Below are positions 60,311-64,000 of a stretch of DNA of 64,000 nt, piece by piece (the first letter of the stretch is position 1; every line of letters begins with the position of its first letter). Under the pieces are notes generated by a model, which saw nothing but the letters and a program-made list of their open reading frames with translations, ran no database searches and had not been told where the DNA came from. The DNA is taken from assembly GCF_030687535.1 (NCBI RefSeq), contig NZ_CP117437.1, forward strand, positions 1,199,501-1,263,500, written 5' to 3'. The position numbers and the translations under genes were made by a program. The stretch is from Pseudomonas sp. FP2335. GTDB lineage: Bacteria; Pseudomonadota; Gammaproteobacteria; Pseudomonadales; Pseudomonadaceae.

Positions 60311-60729
60311 TGCGCTGGCTACCGCTATGCCTGGTCCTGCTGCTCGGCGCCTGCGCCCAGCAACCGCCGAAGGATGACAGCCTGTACCGTGACCTTGGCG
60401 CCATGCCCGGCATCACGCGGATCGTCGAGGGCATGCTGCTCAACATCGCCCGTGATGAGCGCATCGTCGAGCGCTTCCGGCGGATCGACATCCAGCGTTT
60501 GCGTAATAAGCTGATCGAGCAGTTTTGCGCAGAGGCGGGCGGACCGTGCGTGTATACCGGGGACAGCATGGCGGAGAGTCACAAGGGGCAGAATGTGAGC
60601 CGCAGTGACTTCAATGCGTTGGTCGAGGATTTGATCGCGGCGATGGACAAGCAAGGGATTTCGGTGCCGGTGCAGAATCGCCTGATAGCGCGGTTGGCGC
60701 CGATGCGCGGTGAAGTGATCGAGCACTGA
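60310..60729 (+). CDS. Group 1 truncated haemoglobin, predicted lipoprotein
   Basis: A 139-residue protein. Residues 1-15 form a lipoprotein signal peptide (LLLGAC, Cys15). A truncated-haemoglobin domain follows: LYRDLGAMPGITRIVEGML, the GGPCVYTGDSMAESH region with the proximal haem His in ESHKGQNVS, and a closing helix. Bacterial truncated haemoglobins are normally cytoplasmic NO or oxygen handlers; this one should sit in the envelope. The ATG at 60310 overlaps the DUF3034 stop by one base. It is the last gene of the operon. Confidence 0.83.
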   Translation: MRWLPLCLVLLLGACAQQPPKDDSLYRDLGAMPGITRIVEGMLLNIARDERIVERFRRIDIQRLRNKLIEQFCAEAGGPCVYTGDSMAESHKGQNVSRSDFNALVEDLIAAMDKQGISVPVQNRLIARLAPMRGEVIEH

Positions 60730-60754
60730 GCTTGCAGACAACACCGTCAAAAAA

Positions 60755-60794
60755 TGTGGGAGCAAGCCTGCTCCCACACAAGCCCGTTCCCACA
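60755..60794. repeat. Single-hairpin REP derivative with partial second arm
   Basis: TGTGGGAGCAAGCCTGCTCCCACA (60755-60778) is a compact palindrome, followed by a further CAAGCCCGTTCCCACA arm. It looks like an 89-bp doublet that has lost its centre. It lies after the haemoglobin gene. Confidence 0.75.
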
Positions 60795-60818
60795 GTTGGT
60801 TTTGTGTCAATGAACATG

Positions 60819-60858
60819 AAAAAAGGCGGCGACCCTCAACAGGTCGCCGCCTTTTTTA
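60819..60858. terminator. Bidirectional terminator between the EAL operon and gcd
   Basis: AAAAAAGGCGGCGACC and GGTCGCCGCCTTTTTT form a strong stem around a short loop, serving the convergent operon and gcd. Confidence 0.95.
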
Positions 60859-60871
60859 CTGCCGGTAAAGC

Positions 60872-63286
60872 TTAATCGGGCAGTTTGAACGCCATCACAT
60901 AGTCACCCTGCTTGGTACCCAGGGAACCATGACCGCCCGCCACGACCAGCACGTACTGCTTGCCGTCCTTGCCGGTGTAGGTCATCGGTGTGGTTTGCGC
61001 GCCTGCTGGCAGGCGGCCTTCCCACAGTTGCTTGCCGTTTTTCACGTCATAGGCACGCAGGTACTGGTCCAGGGTGCCGCTGAGGAACGCGACGCCACCG
61101 GCGGTGGTGAACGTCCCGCCCAGGCTTGGCACGCCCATGGTCAGCGGGATTGGTACCGGCGCGCTATCACGCACGGTGCCGTTCTTGTGCATCCAGATGG
61201 TTTTGTGGGTGGTCAGGTCGACCGCAGCCACATAACCCCAGGCCGGCGCCTGGCACGGCAGGCCCAGTGGCGACAGCAGCGCTTCGAGGATCACGCCGTA
61301 CGGCGCGCCTTTGTTCGGCTGCACGCCTTCGGTTTCGCTGACGCGCGGGCCTTGCTTGGCGATGTCGGCGGCCGGGATCAGCTTGGACTTGAACGCCATG
61401 TAGCTTGGGTTGACGAAGGCCAGTTGGCGTACTGGGTCGACAGAAATGCCACCCCAGTCGAACACGCCGAAGTTACCTGGGTAAACGATCGAACCTTGCA
61501 GCGATGGCGGAGTGAACGGACCGTCGTAGCGCATGGATTTGAAATCAATCCGGCACAGCAGTTGGTCGAACGGGGTCACGCCCCACATGTCGCGCTCTTT
61601 CAACGGCGGCGGCATGAAGTTCAGGTCGGACTTGGGTTGGGTCGGCGAGGTGCGATCACCGGCCACTGCGCCTTGCGGTACAGGGACTTCGTTGATCGGC
61701 ACCACAGGTTGGCCGGTCGCACGGTCCAGCACGTAGATGCTGCCTTGCTTGGTCGACGCCATCACCGCTTGCTTGACGCCGTCAGCGGTCTTGATGTCGA
61801 CCAGCGAAGGTTGGCCGCCCACGTCCATGTCCCAGAGGTCATGGTGCGTGAACTGGAAGTGCCATTTCACGTGACCGCTATCGATGTCCAGAGCGGTCAG
61901 GCCGGCGCTGTATTTTTCCGATTCGTCGGTACGGTCGCCGCCGTATTGGTCGGGCATCTGGTTGCCCATCGGCAGGTAGAGCAGGCCGAGTTTTTCATCC
62001 ACCGAGAACATGGACCACATGTTCGGCGAGTTACGGGTGTAGGTCTTGCCTTCGGCCAACGGGGTGGTGTCGTCCGGGTTGCCGCTGTCCCAGTTCCACA
62101 CCAGCTTGCCGGTGTGCACGTCGAACGCACGGATCACGCCGCTGGGTTCGTCGGTGGAGACGTTGTCGGTGACGTGGCCGCCGATCACCACCAGGTTTTT
62201 GGTCACGGCCGGTGGCGAAGTGGAGTAGTAACCGCCGGGGGCGAAGCCACCGATGTTGGCGCGCAGGTCGACCTGGCCTTTGTCACCGAAGTCTTCGCAC
62301 ATCTTGCCGGTGTCGGCGTTCAGAGCGATCAGACGGGTGTCGGCAGTCGGCACGAAAATGCGTTTCGGGCAGGCATTCGGCGCGGCGGCCGGGCTGGCGC
62401 TGCCGGTCGGGCTCTGTTCGGAGGCGTAGACGGCGTCATCGTGATACGACACGCCACGGCAGGTCATGTGGGCCCAGCCTTTGAAGTTCTCGGCGCCCAT
62501 GCTGCTGATCTTCGGATCGAAGCGCCAGATTTCCTTGCCGGTGTCCGGGTCCAGGGCAATTACTTGGCTGTGTGGGGTGCACACGTAGAGCATGCCGTTG
62601 ACTTTCAGCGGGGTGTTTTCCGCGGTGGTCTCGCCTGGATCGTTCGGGCCAGGCAGGTCGCCGGTGCGGTAGGTCCACGCCGGAACCAGCTTGCTGACGT
62701 TCTGCGGGGTGATCTGCGCCAGTGGCGAGTAACGGTCACCAAAGGCCGAGCGGCCGTAGGAATTCCAGTCGCCATCGGGCTGGGGCGGTGCGGTGTTGGT
62801 CATGCCAGGCACGGCGTCGCGGTCCAGCTGGCCTTTGACCAGTTCACCCGGGTTGGTGAATTGGCTGGCCAGGGCAGTAGCACCCGCCAGCACCACGGCC
62901 ACGCTCAGCGCGCCGGTGCCCAGTGGCGCCGGTTGGCCGTTCAGCAGCGGGCGACGGACCCACGGCAGCAGCATGACGATGCCCAAGGCAAACAGCAGTG
63001 CCAGGCGCGGCACCAATTGCCACCAGTCCAGGCCGACTTCCCACAGGGCCCATACGGTGCTGGCGAACAGCACCAGTGCGTACAGGCCCAGCGCGGCGCG
63101 GCGGTTGGCCAGCAGCAGGATGCCGGTCAGGCCGACGCCGATACCGGCCAGCAAGTAGTACAGCGACCCGCCGAGCATACTCAGCTTGACGCCGCCGGCC
63201 AGCAAGGCCAGGCCCATGATCAGCAGCAAGACGCCTAGCAGCTTGGGCAGCAAGCGGCTCGGACTTGAAGCACCATCAGTGCTCAT
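60872..63286 (-). CDS. gcd: PQQ-dependent membrane glucose dehydrogenase
   Basis: An 804-residue quinoprotein that oxidises glucose to gluconolactone in the periplasm and feeds electrons to ubiquinone. Five N-terminal membrane helices occupy residues 15-145. A beta-propeller follows with WNSYGRSAFGDRYSPLAQI, TGKEIWRFDPK, TCRGVSYH and GDRTSPTQPKSDLNFMPP as PQQ-dehydrogenase motifs. Length matches the family. It supports the direct oxidative glucose route and gluconate-based acid secretion in pseudomonads. A DnaA-box pair lies about 95 bp upstream. Confidence 0.95.
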   Translation of the reverse strand: MSTDGASSPSRLLPKLLGVLLLIMGLALLAGGVKLSMLGGSLYYLLAGIGVGLTGILLLANRRAALGLYALVLFASTVWALWEVGLDWWQLVPRLALLFALGIVMLLPWVRRPLLNGQPAPLGTGALSVAVVLAGATALASQFTNPGELVKGQLDRDAVPGMTNTAPPQPDGDWNSYGRSAFGDRYSPLAQITPQNVSKLVPAWTYRTGDLPGPNDPGETTAENTPLKVNGMLYVCTPHSQVIALDPDTGKEIWRFDPKISSMGAENFKGWAHMTCRGVSYHDDAVYASEQSPTGSASPAAAPNACPKRIFVPTADTRLIALNADTGKMCEDFGDKGQVDLRANIGGFAPGGYYSTSPPAVTKNLVVIGGHVTDNVSTDEPSGVIRAFDVHTGKLVWNWDSGNPDDTTPLAEGKTYTRNSPNMWSMFSVDEKLGLLYLPMGNQMPDQYGGDRTDESEKYSAGLTALDIDSGHVKWHFQFTHHDLWDMDVGGQPSLVDIKTADGVKQAVMASTKQGSIYVLDRATGQPVVPINEVPVPQGAVAGDRTSPTQPKSDLNFMPPPLKERDMWGVTPFDQLLCRIDFKSMRYDGPFTPPSLQGSIVYPGNFGVFDWGGISVDPVRQLAFVNPSYMAFKSKLIPAADIAKQGPRVSETEGVQPNKGAPYGVILEALLSPLGLPCQAPAWGYVAAVDLTTHKTIWMHKNGTVRDSAPVPIPLTMGVPSLGGTFTTAGGVAFLSGTLDQYLRAYDVKNGKQLWEGRLPAGAQTTPMTYTGKDGKQYVLVVAGGHGSLGTKQGDYVMAFKLPD

Positions 63287-63617
63287 AGTGTGTTTCTCCG
63301 TTACGTTGGAATTATGTAACCCCGTGCTTCACTGTAGATGACGATTCAGCGCGGGCTTGGTTCAGCGATAGTCGGTTTTTCTGTGGATAAGCAGGGTTAT
63401 CCACAGGCGGGCGATTTATTCCCAGGCGCAGGGGGGTGTAAGACAGCGCTGTCTTTACGAGCAGGAGGCTTCGGCAAGATGGGGTCGACCAGGGAAATGA
63501 AACGTTTCAGGTTGTTGCCGGGAAGGATAAAGGGAGTTGTCTTGGAGAGAAAGGGCGAATCGCGATATGCATCATTTCTGAATTGGTAACAGTGACGAAT
63601 CGTCGCTGCAAAACCAA
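63287..63617. other. 331-bp intergenic region upstream of gcd
   Basis: No convincing gene. A frame at 63338-63589 (83 codons) has no ribosome site, family resemblance or typical codon use. The stretch holds the gcd promoter zone and the paired DnaA-box palindrome at 63381-63406. The remainder up to the REP shows nothing further. Confidence 0.6.
63381..63406. promoter_or_regulatory. Inverted pair of perfect DnaA boxes
   Basis: TGTGGATAA at 63382-63390 and TTATCCACA at 63397-63405 are both the exact consensus DnaA 9-mer, in inverted order and six bases apart. With one flanking base on each side the arms are 10 bp. Confidence 0.7.
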
Positions 63618-63706
63618 TGTGGGAGCGGGCTTGCTCGCGAATGCGGTGTGTCAGTCAATGCAGCTGTGACTGATCCACCGCATTCGCGAGCAAGCCCGCT
63701 CCCACA
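63618..63706. repeat. 89-bp REP doublet (family A, copy 5)
   Basis: Same arms and exact 89-bp length as the other four full copies. It lies 19 bp beyond the end of the TonB receptor gene. Confidence 0.95.
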
Positions 63707-63724
63707 GGGGATCTACGGTGTCGC

Positions 63725-64000
63725 TTAGAACGTCGTACGAACGCCGAACTGCACACTACGCCCCGGCGCCGGCGCGATGTCCCGCAGGATCGAGCTGGCA
63801 TAGCGCACGGTCTGGTTGGTGAGGTTTTCACCGTTCACAAACGCCAGCCACTCGCTGCCACCGACGTTGAAGCGGTAACCCGCGCTCGCGCCCAGGGTGG
63901 TGTAGCCATCAGTGCCGCTTTCGTTGTCCGGCACACGGCCCTGGCCGGCGGCGTGTTCCACGTCGATGCGCGCTTGCCAACGCTCCAGTTCCCACAGCAA
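63725..64000 (-). CDS. TonB-dependent receptor, C-terminal fragment
   Basis: The window cuts this gene; only its last 91 codons are present. The text shows alternating barrel strands ending SVQFGVRTTF with a terminal Phe. GENLTNQTVRYASSILRDIAPAPGRS resembles the C-termini of zinc/copper-type receptors (ZnuD/OprC-like) rather than siderophore receptors, but this is too short for a firm substrate call. It is on the same strand as gcd and upstream of it. Confidence 0.8.
   Translation of the reverse strand: MLWELERWQARIDVEHAAGQGRVPDNESGTDGYTTLGASAGYRFNVGGSEWLAFVNGENLTNQTVRYASSILRDIAPAPGRSVQFGVRTTF

Noticed and set aside
63338..63589. Possible 83-codon gene upstream of gcd
   Set aside because: No ribosome site, no family resemblance, and it crosses the gcd promoter region and the DnaA-box palindrome.

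Overview
The window is high-GC (about 60-62%), densely coding chromosomal DNA of a fluorescent-group Pseudomonas, most like the P. fluorescens complex. The reasons are the conserved housekeeping blocks (valS-x-holC-pepA with lptFG; lepA-lepB-rnc-era-recO-pdxJ; lon and PQQ-glucose dehydrogenase), small genus-typical families (DUF3509, PsiE, YebG) and intergenic 89-bp REP-type repeats of the kind common in that complex. No rRNA, tRNA, CRISPR array, prophage or intact insertion sequence is seen.

Layout. 1-9441: end of a leucine dehydrogenase gene, SOS gene yebG with a LexA box, psiE, a DUF3509 gene, a serine permease/serine dehydratase pair with a divergent LysR gene, a ribosome-associated HPF/RaiA-like protein, and a drug-type MFS pump with a divergent LysR gene. 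9453-17254: an iron locus with fecA-fecR-fecI on one strand and, divergently, an iron-linked membrane operon (DUF3649, PepSY, DUF3325) that ends in a second ECF sigma/anti-sigma pair with no receptor beside it. 17255-27537: glutaredoxin, ndpA, an HU gene, rlmF, valS, a repeat-rich Ig-like protein, holC and pepA. 27820-36185: lptFG, then lepA-lepB-rnc-era-recO-pdxJ. 36453-44307: multicopper oxidase, tadA, cmoAB, a small unknown gene, lysoplasmalogenase, an I42-type inhibitor lipoprotein and a Lon protease.

The accessory interest lies in 44454-60729. First comes a GntR-controlled cluster: a regulator with two winged-helix domains, an amidase, a cyclic-imide-hydrolase/polysaccharide-deacetylase-fold enzyme, an MFS carrier and an SDR. 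After one REP it continues with a second SDR, a 97-residue CxxC protein, a COG0523 metal GTPase and a PotD-like binding protein without a signal peptide. I read it as uptake and breakdown of a cyclic imide or half-amide with its own metal-delivery module. Second is a compact operon of two sister HAMP-GGDEF-EAL proteins flanking a periplasmic cupredoxin-like protein, followed by a DUF3034 outer-membrane protein and a truncated haemoglobin that is predicted to be a lipoprotein. This looks like an envelope copper/haem sensing module coupled to c-di-GMP breakdown.

The window ends with gcd (periplasmic glucose oxidation), an inverted pair of perfect DnaA boxes upstream of it, and the C-terminal end of a TonB-dependent receptor. 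Repeats are a clear second theme: five full 89-bp REP doublets, one 79-bp decayed copy, three ~133-bp copies of a second family, three short one-hairpin forms, and three 327-bp tandem repeats inside one gene.
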